A stretch of DNA of 5,574 nt, taken from Balneolaceae bacterium. GTDB lineage: Bacteria > Bacteroidota > Rhodothermia > Balneolales > Balneolaceae. Below, in pieces: positions 1-5,488 of the stretch. The stretch is taken from contig SKZL01000214.1 in assembly GCA_007127395.1 (NCBI GenBank), positions 1 through 5,574 on the forward strand, in the 5' to 3' direction. Position 1 is the first letter of the stretch; each line of letters opens with the position of its first letter. The notes beneath the pieces are model-generated. The model was not told where the DNA came from. It did no database searches and saw only the letters and a list, made by a program, of their open reading frames with translations. The translations under genes were made by a program, and so were the position numbers.

Positions 1-26
1 GTTGGTATGGTTAATAGAATTTAACA

Positions 27-56
27 AATGATATCAATGATTGCAATGATATCATT
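27..56. repeat. 10-bp perfect inverted repeat, AT-rich
   Basis: AATGATATCA (27-36) and its exact reverse complement TGATATCATT (47-56) flank a 10-bp spacer. Each arm contains the 8-bp palindrome TGATATCA, so the site is also a pair of identical palindromes 18 bp apart. The run that follows is T-rich (57-68), so on the plus strand it could act as a weak AT-rich terminator for a gene left of the window. The spacing of roughly two helical turns between arms also fits a dimer-of-dimers operator. The sequence does not decide between these. Confidence 0.5.
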
Positions 57-75
57 ATTTTTATTATTGTAATAA

Positions 76-92
76 TTAGCTAACTTAGCTAA
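76..92. repeat. Two tandem TTAGCTAA palindromes
   Basis: The 8-bp palindrome TTAGCTAA occurs at 76-83 and again at 85-92, separated by one C, giving a 9-bp period. It lies upstream of the truncated PIN gene. It could be a leftover operator of a toxin-antitoxin promoter or simply a short AT-rich duplication. No promoter consensus could be assigned around it. Confidence 0.4.
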
Positions 93-103
93 GACAAGGG
101 TAT

Positions 104-145
104 CAAGGTACAAGGTACAAGGTACAAGGTTCAGGGTGCAAGGGG
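104..145. repeat. Heptamer tandem repeat (CAAGGTA family)
   Basis: Six consecutive 7-bp units run CAAGGTA (three exact copies), CAAGGTT, CAGGGTG and CAAGGGG, with decay increasing towards the PIN gene. The repeat ends just before the short ORF start at 152 and takes the place where the antitoxin end and the toxin start would be expected. It is one of several heptamer arrays in this window. Confidence 0.85.
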
Positions 146-176
146 TGACTCATGCACTCTGAACGTCCCCTTGCAC
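136..176. repeat. Inverted repeat around the PIN ORF start
   Basis: GTGCAAGGGG (136-145) pairs perfectly with CCCCTTGCAC (167-176), leaving a 21-bp loop that contains the ATG at 152. A second, overlapping pairing is TCAGGGTGCA (131-140) with TGCACTCTGA (153-162), 9 of 10. A transcript from the left would fold the only available start codon into a hairpin, which adds to the doubt that the ORF is translated. Confidence 0.55.
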
Positions 177-472
177 TCACCGAAAAACCGGTTTGGTGCA
201 GTGTGGTTACGCCATGGGAGATAGCGGTCAAAGAGCAGATCGGAAAAATTGACCTGCCTGATTCATTTGAAGAGGTGCTGAGAGGTTCCGGTTTTATCTG
301 GCTGGATCTCACATTTAAACACATCGAAGAGCTTCGGGGGCTTCCATTAATGCATAAGGACCCTTTCGACAGGCTGCTGGTTGCACAGGCTATTCATGAG
401 GAATTTACCCTAATCACCTCGGATAAATGGATCCATGCCTACAACGTACCCGTACTTTGCCCGGATTGTTAA
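152..472 (+). pseudogene. VapC-like PIN-domain toxin, N-terminus lost
   Basis: The 106-residue product matches the C-terminal three quarters of a PIN-domain ribonuclease of the VapC type, the toxin of type II toxin-antitoxin pairs that cleaves RNA using Mg2+ held by acidic residues. Visible family marks are the WEIAVK motif (residues 22-27, with acidic Glu23), HKDPFDRLLVAQA (68-80, with Asp70 and Asp73) and TSD (89-91). The usual opening, a strand ending in LLDTH that carries the first catalytic Asp, is absent. Related proteins are about 125-130 residues, so some 25-30 residues are missing. Recognisable homology starts only at about residue 8-14. In frame, a TGA stop (146-148) lies just upstream, and the DNA before it is heptamer repeat. 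There is no antitoxin gene beside it in the window. I infer an inactive remnant. A shortened expressed protein is possible but would lack an active-site residue. Confidence 0.75.
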
Positions 473-474
473 AT

Positions 475-603
475 CTAAAAAATCCTCACCCTCATCGTGA
501 TCGAATCGTAGCCGTCGTTGTAGGAGTTGCCCTGTAACCCAAATCTGTTGCTGATGTGCATGTAATAGATCCGGGGAACGATCTCGCTTGGATTAAATAT
601 TTC
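475..603 (-). pseudogene. 3' remnant of a probable outer-membrane beta-barrel protein
   Basis: Reading the minus strand, 42 codons run open from 603 down to a TAG stop at 475-477, with an in-frame TAA (604-606) directly upstream and no suitable start. The translation looks like real protein: it contains IFNPSEIVPRIYY, then ISNRFGLQGNSYNDGYD, and ends TMRVRIF. Alternating hydrophobic residues and a C-terminal Phe are the known signature of outer-membrane beta-barrels recognised by the BAM machinery. The composition (Tyr, Asn, Gly turns) agrees. I do not recognise the parent family. The stop lies 2 bp from the stop of the PIN remnant, tail to tail. The 5' part of the gene has been replaced by the upstream region of cysE. 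No ORF of this frame longer than this fragment exists here, so it is a fossil or a displaced gene end. Confidence 0.6.
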
Positions 604-636
604 TTATCTTTCGATTGAAGATCAAAAAGAGTGATT

Positions 637-1470
637 ATGTCAGATTTGAAAGAAGATTTTTTAAGCGAATTACACACGGCTCACACGCAGGCTTCCAAGT
701 GTCCGCCTCCCAAAAGAGTCACCACGTTTTTTAATGAGCTGCTGGGCCTTCTGTTTCCGGAGTTCGCATCTACCCGGTACACCGAAAGGGTCAAACTGGA
801 GGCTCAATACGTCTCTCTCAAAAAGGAACTGCGCGGGATTCTGGACCTCAATTCGGACTGCCTGAAAAGCCAGCAACCGGGGATTGTGGACCGTATCTTT
901 GATGACCTCCCTTCAATTCGCCAAAAGCTGATGCTCGATATCGAAGCGATTTGTGAGGGTGACCCGGCCGCTCGTAACACCTCCGAGGTGATTCGCAGTT
1001 ATCCTGGTTTTTACGCGATCGCTACTTACCGCTTTGCAAACCATCTGTTAAATTTGGGTATCCGTCTGATTCCGCGGATCCTCTCCGAGAATGCACACCG
1101 GCGCACCGGCATCGACATCCATCCCGGCGCTTCGATTGGAGATCATTTCTGTATCGATCACGGAACAGGGATTGTCATCGGCGAAACAACCGAAATCGGT
1201 TCTCATGTGAAGGTTTATCAGGGTGTGACTTTGGGTGCTATGAGTGTGAACAAGGAGGACGCCAAGAAAAAACGTCATCCAACCATTGGTGATCATGTAG
1301 TTCTCTATGCAAATGCAACAATCCTGGGAGGCGAAACCATCATAGGAGAAAGGAGTGTGATCGGCGGTAACGTCTGGCTCACTAAAAGTGTCCCGGCGGG
1401 TTCAAGGATCTACTATCAGGCTAAAATGACGAATAGTGATGGAGATACGGATTTGATTACGATTAAGTAG
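637..1470 (+). CDS. cysE: Serine O-acetyltransferase (CysE/EpsC type)
   Basis: This cytoplasmic enzyme transfers acetyl from acetyl-CoA to L-serine, giving O-acetylserine, the first committed step of cysteine synthesis (EC 2.3.1.30). The 277 residues show the family layout: a helical N-terminal half (about 1-150) with the DPAA motif at 109-112, then a left-handed beta-helix of hexapeptide repeats (about 158-255). IDIHPGASIG holds the catalytic Asp (160), and IDHGTGIVIGET holds the catalytic His (175). The RHP at 213-215 corresponds to the conserved Arg-His-Pro near the CoA site in E. coli CysE. The tail ends DLITIK rather than in the terminal Ile that E. coli CysE inserts into CysK. I chose the ATG at 637, with AAGAG shortly upstream; a GTG two codons earlier (631) is the alternative. 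The cysM gene follows 304 bp downstream on the same strand, so the pair forms one pathway, though the repeat-filled gap argues against tight co-translation. Confidence 0.95.
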   Translation: MSDLKEDFLSELHTAHTQASKCPPPKRVTTFFNELLGLLFPEFASTRYTERVKLEAQYVSLKKELRGILDLNSDCLKSQQPGIVDRIFDDLPSIRQKLMLDIEAICEGDPAARNTSEVIRSYPGFYAIATYRFANHLLNLGIRLIPRILSENAHRRTGIDIHPGASIGDHFCIDHGTGIVIGETTEIGSHVKVYQGVTLGAMSVNKEDAKKKRHPTIGDHVVLYANATILGGETIIGERSVIGGNVWLTKSVPAGSRIYYQAKMTNSDGDTDLITIK

Positions 1471-1505
1471 GGCGAGGAGTTTTGAGTTGGTTGCTCTGAG
1501 CTATG

Positions 1506-1554
1506 GATCGGAGACCGGGGATGAAGGACCGAGGACGGGTGACCGAAGACCGGG
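1506..1554. repeat. Degenerate heptamer array (GACCGNN family)
   Basis: Seven consecutive 7-bp units keep the phase: GATCGGA, GACCGGG, GATGAAG, GACCGAG, GACGGGT, GACCGAA and GACCGGG. Each starts with GA, while the later positions vary. The array lies 35 bp after the cysE stop and runs into the left arm of the large inverted repeat. There is no sign of coding potential. Confidence 0.75.
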
Positions 1555-1701
1555 GGTTATTTGAACTCAGAATACCGAATGTCGAATAGTGAACTGTGAA
1601 GTGATTTCTTGTAACCTGTAACCTGAAGCCTGCTCATTTTTTGTATGCGTTAGCGCTCATTTGTTGAACACGAAGTGAAACTTGAAACCTAATCTTCTGC
1701 C
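1551..1701 (+). repeat. Left arm of the long inverted repeat enclosing cysM
   Basis: This 151-bp segment matches the reverse complement of 2793-2936 with four mismatches and one 7-bp length difference. 1615-1696 is an 82-bp perfect match. The length difference is an extra CTGTAAC-type unit in a heptamer run at 1608-1635 (CTTGTAA, CCTGTAA, CCTGAAG, CCTGCTC). A second heptamer run of GAANNNN units occupies 1570-1604. The part at 1636-1665, including GCGTTAGCGCTCA, is not obviously periodic. I see no ORF, transposase or terminal repeat typical of an insertion sequence. Confidence 0.95.
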
Positions 1702-1702
1702 C

Positions 1703-1720
1703 TCCCGACCACTGTCGGGA
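1703..1720. repeat. TCCCGAC/GTCGGGA hairpin at the inner edge of the left arm
   Basis: A perfect 7-bp stem (1703-1709 with 1714-1720) closes a CACT loop, one base inside the left arm of the inverted repeat. No T-run follows, so it is not a standard rho-independent terminator. A closely similar hairpin (2755-2770) sits near the inner edge of the right arm, which suggests that the hairpin belongs to the repeat element. Confidence 0.6.
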
Positions 1721-1774
1721 CTTCGTTGTGCCTTATACTTAGAATAGTGAATTTACATTTAGATATTAAATAAA

Positions 1775-2653
1775 ATGAAAATCGAAGAGCTGATCGGAAA
1801 TACACCATTGATAAAACTGGAACAGAGTCCGGAGAACAGGAATGTGACAATCTATTGTAAACTTGAGGGACAAAACCCCGGAGGGAGCGTAAAAGACCGT
1901 GCGGCGCTTGGAATGATCAGCGGTGCACTGGAGCGGGGAGAGATCAAACCGGGGGATCGGCTGATTGAAGCAACCAGCGGTAATACCGGGATCGCACTTG
2001 CGATGATAGCAGCGATCAAAAAACTGAATCTGACCCTCATCATGCCGGAGGATGCTACTGCAGAACGGATCAAAACGATGAAAGCGTATGGCGCGGAATT
2101 GATTCTGACTCCGGCTGAACGCACCATCGAGTACTCGCGCGAACTGGCGGACCAGATGGCTCGTGACGAGGATTATTATCAGCTGAACCAGTTTGCCAAT
2201 CCGGACAACTATAAAATGCATGAACGCACCACCGGACCGGAGATTTGGAGGGATACGGATGGAAAGATCACACATTTTGTCTCGGCGATGGGCACAACGG
2301 GAACCATCATGGGTGTGTCACGCTATTTAAAATCGGTGAACCCGGATGTACAGATTGTGGGAACCCAGCCGACAGAGGGATCATCCATTCCGGGAATCCG
2401 GCGATGGTCGCCCGAGTTTTTACCGGCTATCTTTGAAGCGGATCGTGTAGATCGCACCGTGGATGTGAGTCAGCAGGAAGCCATCGATATGGCCCGCCGC
2501 ATGGCCAAAGAGGAGGGCATCTTTGCCGGCATGAGCAGTGGCGGTGCTCTAAGCGCTGCCCTAAAAATCGCCTCTGAAATCGATCATGGAGTGATTGTTT
2601 GCATCACGTGTGATATTGGGGATCGGTATTTGAGTTCATCTCTTTTTGAGTGA
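1775..2653 (+). CDS. cysM: Cysteine synthase B (O-acetylserine sulfhydrylase, CysM)
   Basis: This is a PLP enzyme of fold type II that converts O-acetylserine and sulfide (in E. coli CysM also thiosulfate) to cysteine, the step after CysE. The 292 residues are full length for the family. Lys40 in GGSVKDR is the expected PLP Schiff-base lysine. TSGNTG (67-72) is the substrate-binding loop, GTTGT (173-177) the phosphate-binding loop, and SSGG (254-257) lies near the pyridine ring. Assignment to CysM rather than CysK rests on IPGIRRW (205-211) followed by EFLPAIF, and on the ending GDRYLSSSLFE, both typical of the B type. The start ATG at 1775 follows an A/T-rich leader without a Shine-Dalgarno sequence. 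The stop TGA is also the first three bases of a TGAGACG tandem repeat. The gene lies between the two arms of a large inverted repeat. Confidence 0.95.
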   Translation: MKIEELIGNTPLIKLEQSPENRNVTIYCKLEGQNPGGSVKDRAALGMISGALERGEIKPGDRLIEATSGNTGIALAMIAAIKKLNLTLIMPEDATAERIKTMKAYGAELILTPAERTIEYSRELADQMARDEDYYQLNQFANPDNYKMHERTTGPEIWRDTDGKITHFVSAMGTTGTIMGVSRYLKSVNPDVQIVGTQPTEGSSIPGIRRWSPEFLPAIFEADRVDRTVDVSQQEAIDMARRMAKEEGIFAGMSSGGALSAALKIASEIDHGVIVCITCDIGDRYLSSSLFE

Positions 2654-2723
2654 GACGTGAGACGTGAGACGTGAGATGTGAGATGTGAGACGTGATTCGA
2701 AGCGAAATGTGAGACGTGAGAAG
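2651..2723. repeat. TGAGACG heptamer array starting at the cysM stop codon
   Basis: Six units in strict 7-bp phase run from 2651 to 2692: TGAGACG three times, TGAGATG twice, then TGAGACG, followed by a decayed TGATTCG. After a 10-bp break, two more units follow (2710-2723, TGAGACG and TGAGAAG). The first TGA is the stop codon of cysM. A short AACCTGA pair (2739-2752) lies further on. Confidence 0.9.
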
Positions 2724-2754
2724 CTGTCGCTCCACTCCAACCTGAAACCTGAAC

Positions 2755-2770
2755 TCCCGAGGGGTCGGGA
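2755..2770. repeat. TCCCGA/TCGGGA hairpin near the right arm
   Basis: A perfect 6-bp stem (2755-2760 with 2765-2770) with a GGGG loop, 22 bp inside the right arm of the inverted repeat. No T-run follows on either strand, so a terminator role for cysM is possible but weak. A smaller hairpin CTGCG (2771-2775) with CGCAG (2783-2787) adjoins it. It mirrors the hairpin at 1703-1720. Confidence 0.5.
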
Positions 2771-2792
2771 CTGCGAACAGCACGCAGCAGAA

Positions 2793-2936
2793 GGCAAAAG
2801 ATTAGGTTTCAAGTTTCACTTCGTGTTCAACAAATGAGCGCTAACGCATACAAAAAATGAGCAGGCTTCAGGTTACAGGAAATCACTTCACAGATCACTA
2901 TTCGACATTCAGTATTCTGAGTTCAAATAACCCCCG
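2793..2936 (-). repeat. Right arm of the long inverted repeat enclosing cysM
   Basis: This 144-bp segment is the inverted copy of 1551-1701, with four mismatches and one heptamer fewer. Between the arms lie 1091 bp holding cysM and its leader. The arm ends 72 bp from the stop of the minus-strand permease operon. Together with the heptamer tracts beside it, it fills the spacer between cysM and that operon. No ORF was seen in it. Confidence 0.95.
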
Positions 2937-2959
2937 TCCTCCTTCCAACGAACTCAACA

Positions 2960-2998
2960 CTAAAAACTAAAAACTCAAAACTCTCCGAAACCTCGGAG
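2960..2998 (-). terminator. Rho-independent terminator of the permease operon
   Basis: On the minus strand, a perfect 6-bp stem CTCCGA/TCGGAG (2998-2993 with 2988-2983) with a 4-base loop starts 10 bp after the stop codon of the second permease. It is followed by a T-rich tract containing GTTTT and two TTTTT runs (2980-2962). That tract is itself three 7-bp units on the plus strand (CTAAAAA twice, CTCAAAA). Position, stem and T-run together support a terminator. Confidence 0.75.
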
Positions 2999-3008
2999 CA
3001 GATAAACT

Positions 3009-4253
3009 TCACTCATACCTCAAGGACTCAACCGGATCTACCCTCGAAGCCTTAATCGCCGGGAAAATACCCGCGATGAGCCCGATCAGTACCAGAACGG
3101 AGATCGTTACCAATACAGCCACTTCAGAAATCTCCGGTTTTCCGAGAAACTCACCGGCTCCATCGGTCATATTCATCATCAGCACACCTTTCACGATGCC
3201 GGCAGAGATCAACAATCCCAAACCGCCGCCCAGAAAAGAGATGAAAAGCGACTCAAAAATAAACTGAACGATGATGTGAATCTTACGAGCTCCAACCGCC
3301 ATCTTAAGGCCAATCTCTTTAGTCCGCTCTTTCACCACCACAAACATGATATTGGCCACTCCCACTCCGGCGATCATAAGAGTGAAGAATCCGATCACAA
3401 ATAGAAATATCTCAATACCGACTGCCACTTTGCGGTTCATCTCCTCCATCTCGATAAAGTCCCACATCGGCAGAGCCTGTTCATCATCGGGATGAAATTT
3501 ATATTTGGATGATAGCAGGTTACGTATACCTGCGATCACCTCCTCCTGCATAGCCGGATCACCGGGCCGGATCAGCAGTGAGTTCACATATTGATAGCCA
3601 TAGATATTCCGGAATGTGGTGTAGGGGATGATCGCGCGATTGGCATCCGGCCCGTTGTTCATGGACGTCTGCATCTTCTCCTGCATCACTCCGATCACGG
3701 TAAAGGGGTTGCCGTCGAGCATCACCTCCTGCCCGATTGGATTTTCATCACCGAACAACCGCCCTGCAATATCATTCCCCAGAAAAAGTACCCGACGCAT
3801 TTCATCTACATCCCGCTGGTTGATAAAGCGTCCGCCTGCTGCCGGATACATGGTTCGCATGATTTCAAAATCGGGATTCACACCTTCCATGAAGGTGTTG
3901 GTTCGGGTCAGATCTGTCTGAAGAGTTGCACCACCACGCCCATACTGCGGACTCACCTGCTCAACACCGGGCACCGCCCTCTGAATCAGATAGGCATCAT
4001 CCTCCACAAACCGGATTCTTCGCCCTTCCGGGTTACCCTCAAAGGCTATACCGGTCTGACCGGAATAGACAACGACCATTTGATTACCGGCTCCCATCAT
4101 TCCTTCCATCATTGAAGTACCAAGCCCGCGCCCAAAAGCAAGCAGGATCACAACCGACAATGTTCCCCATGCAATCGCTATGAGCGTGAGTGATGATCTC
4201 AGTTTCTGCCTTCTCAAATCGCTGAAAAACTCTTTAAAAATGTTAAACCACAT
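3009..4253 (-). CDS. MacB/FtsX-like ABC transporter permease (second of pair)
   Basis: This inner-membrane permease subunit of the MacB family of ABC transporters has 414 residues, typical length. One transmembrane helix lies near the N-terminus (about 21-43), then a periplasmic MacB core domain (about 45-275), then the FtsX-type domain with three helices (about 280-306, 330-355, 376-398). The cytoplasmic loop VVVKERTKEIGLKMAVGAR (305-323) contains the family's ER-EIG pattern that contacts the ATPase. It aligns almost without gaps to the permease upstream; both share GVANIMFVVV and NPFTVIGVMQEK or a near match. I chose the ATG at 4253 (MWFNIFKEF) because it fits the family start and has GAGGGGG 8 bases upstream. 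An ATG at 4274 would add seven residues and overlap the previous gene. No nucleotide-binding domain is present, so the ATPase is separate. The substrate is not predictable; the family exports macrolides, lipoproteins or peptides. Confidence 0.9.
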   Translation of the reverse strand: MWFNIFKEFFSDLRRQKLRSSLTLIAIAWGTLSVVILLAFGRGLGTSMMEGMMGAGNQMVVVYSGQTGIAFEGNPEGRRIRFVEDDAYLIQRAVPGVEQVSPQYGRGGATLQTDLTRTNTFMEGVNPDFEIMRTMYPAAGGRFINQRDVDEMRRVLFLGNDIAGRLFGDENPIGQEVMLDGNPFTVIGVMQEKMQTSMNNGPDANRAIIPYTTFRNIYGYQYVNSLLIRPGDPAMQEEVIAGIRNLLSSKYKFHPDDEQALPMWDFIEMEEMNRKVAVGIEIFLFVIGFFTLMIAGVGVANIMFVVVKERTKEIGLKMAVGARKIHIIVQFIFESLFISFLGGGLGLLISAGIVKGVLMMNMTDGAGEFLGKPEISEVAVLVTISVLVLIGLIAGIFPAIKASRVDPVESLRYE

Positions 4254-4258
4254 AATCT

Positions 4259-5488
4259 TTACCCCCTCAGACAATCAATGATGTTTAGCCGGGATGCTCT
4301 CCATGCGGGAAGCAATCCGGATGCAAAGCCTACAAAACCGAGTACGATGAATGCGATCATGCCTACTTCAGGAGAGAAATGAGGTGATCCGACAAACTCC
4401 TGAATCGGCAGATTTTGAGTCACCTGCACAAGGAGCCAGCCAATAGCATAACCGAACGAGGCTCCCAGTCCCACAATCATGAAAGTTTCCAGGAAAAACT
4501 GTGCCATGATGTGATGCCTTCTGGCACCGGTCGAGCGCCGGACCCCTATCTCCAACATCCGTTCCTGTACCACGACAAACATGATATTGGCCACTCCGAT
4601 TCCGCCCACTGCCAGAGTAAAAAATCCGATCAGTGCCAAAAAACCGTTGATACCGTAAAAAAGGAAGTTGATAAAAGACCAGAAATCATTTGTATCCCAT
4701 ACGAAGATGGCATCGCGGTCGGAGGCGTCAAACTGATGCTTTCGAGCCATCACTTCATAAACCTGATCAAGGGTTTCGGATGCATAAGCAGGGTCTTTCG
4801 GCAAGTAGAGAATGTTATTGATCCGATCTGAGCCAATCATGGCTGAAAGTGTGGTGGCCGGTATAAATGCACGATCCTGATCTCTTTGTGAGTAAGAAGA
4901 GTTCTGGATCTTCTCCTGCATCACACCGATCACCGTGAATGGGGTCTGGTTGAGCATCACGGTCTGACCCACCGGATCTTCTTCACCAAATAGGTCTTCG
5001 GCCAGCTTATTTCCAATAAAAAGAACGCGCCGCCGCTCATCCATGTCGTTCTGGTTGAGCCAGCGTCCGCCTTCCTGTTCATAGATATTTCTGAGGTCTG
5101 AATATTCAGTATAAACACCACCCACCTGAGTGCTTCTTCGTTTTTCTCCGTTTGAAACCGTGTAGGTACGATTGTATTCAGGAAGTGCAATGTCGATATC
5201 TGCGATTTCATTCTGAAGCATCCATGCATCGGCTTCCCGCAGGCGGATGGGTCGACCAACTCCATACCCTTCAAACGCTTTGGTCGTCTGGCCTCCCCAG
5301 ACGATCGCGATCTGATCACCCAAACCGCGCATATTCAGCATGGTCTGATCACGGAAGCCCATTCCGAAAGCAAGAAGCAGAATCAGCGTTGCAGTCCCCC
5401 ACATGATCCCGAAGATCGTGAGAAAACTCCTCAGCTTCTGGCTGCTAAGATTCCGGTAGAGGTCGGATATGAGTGAAAAAGGTGACAT
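4259..5488 (-). CDS. MacB/FtsX-like ABC transporter permease (first of pair)
   Basis: This 409-residue inner-membrane permease has the same architecture as its downstream paralogue. There is a first helix at about 21-43 after a basic segment, a periplasmic MacB core domain to about 275, and an FtsX domain with helices near 282-306, 331-355 and 376-394. The loop VVVQERMLEIGVRRSTGAR (305-323) is the expected coupling region to an ATPase. Paralogy is plain in DMDERRRVLFIGNKLAEDLFG (148-168), matched in the partner by DVDEMRRVLFLGNDIAGRLFG at almost the same positions. Two distinct permeases in tandem suggest a heterodimer, as in other split MacB-like systems, with the ATPase encoded elsewhere, probably beyond the right edge. 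The ATG at 5488 is in the correct place for the family. There is no Shine-Dalgarno upstream, because a 16-bp tandem repeat begins at the base next to the ATG. Confidence 0.9.
   Translation of the reverse strand: MSPFSLISDLYRNLSSQKLRSFLTIFGIMWGTATLILLLAFGMGFRDQTMLNMRGLGDQIAIVWGGQTTKAFEGYGVGRPIRLREADAWMLQNEIADIDIALPEYNRTYTVSNGEKRRSTQVGGVYTEYSDLRNIYEQEGGRWLNQNDMDERRRVLFIGNKLAEDLFGEEDPVGQTVMLNQTPFTVIGVMQEKIQNSSYSQRDQDRAFIPATTLSAMIGSDRINNILYLPKDPAYASETLDQVYEVMARKHQFDASDRDAIFVWDTNDFWSFINFLFYGINGFLALIGFFTLAVGGIGVANIMFVVVQERMLEIGVRRSTGARRHHIMAQFFLETFMIVGLGASFGYAIGWLLVQVTQNLPIQEFVGSPHFSPEVGMIAFIVLGFVGFASGLLPAWRASRLNIIDCLRG
4262..4268 (-). promoter_or_regulatory. Shine-Dalgarno inside the end of the upstream permease
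   Basis: On the minus strand, GAGGGGG overlaps the last codons of the first permease, just before its TAA (4261-4259), and stands 8 bases before the ATG at 4253. The 5-bp gap between stop and start, together with this site, supports translational coupling and decides the start of the second permease. It is the clearest Shine-Dalgarno in the window. Confidence 0.65.

Noticed and set aside
588..612. Possible promoter of cysE: TTG at 588-590 and TATCTTTC at 605-612
   Set aside because: The second element resembles the Bacteroidota TAnnTTTG motif, but the spacing of 14 bp is shorter than the usual 19-21 bp, so it is not called.
492..677. 61-residue minus-strand ORF upstream of cysE
   Set aside because: It runs into cysE and is out of frame with the convincing beta-barrel remnant at 475-603, which explains the same DNA better.
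1766..2275. 169-residue minus-strand ORF opposite cysM
   Set aside because: It overlaps a clear cysM and its translation has no recognisable domain; a shadow of the coding frame.
1551..2936. Composite transposon or insertion sequences around cysM
   Set aside because: The arms are too short for insertion sequences, hold no transposase ORF, and no target duplication was seen outside them.
3591..4115. 174-residue plus-strand ORF, rich in His and Pro, opposite the second permease
   Set aside because: It is fully antisense to a well-supported MacB-like permease and its composition is that of a frame shadow.
4415..4831. 138-residue plus-strand ORF opposite the first permease
   Set aside because: Antisense to conserved FtsX-domain coding sequence; no independent support.
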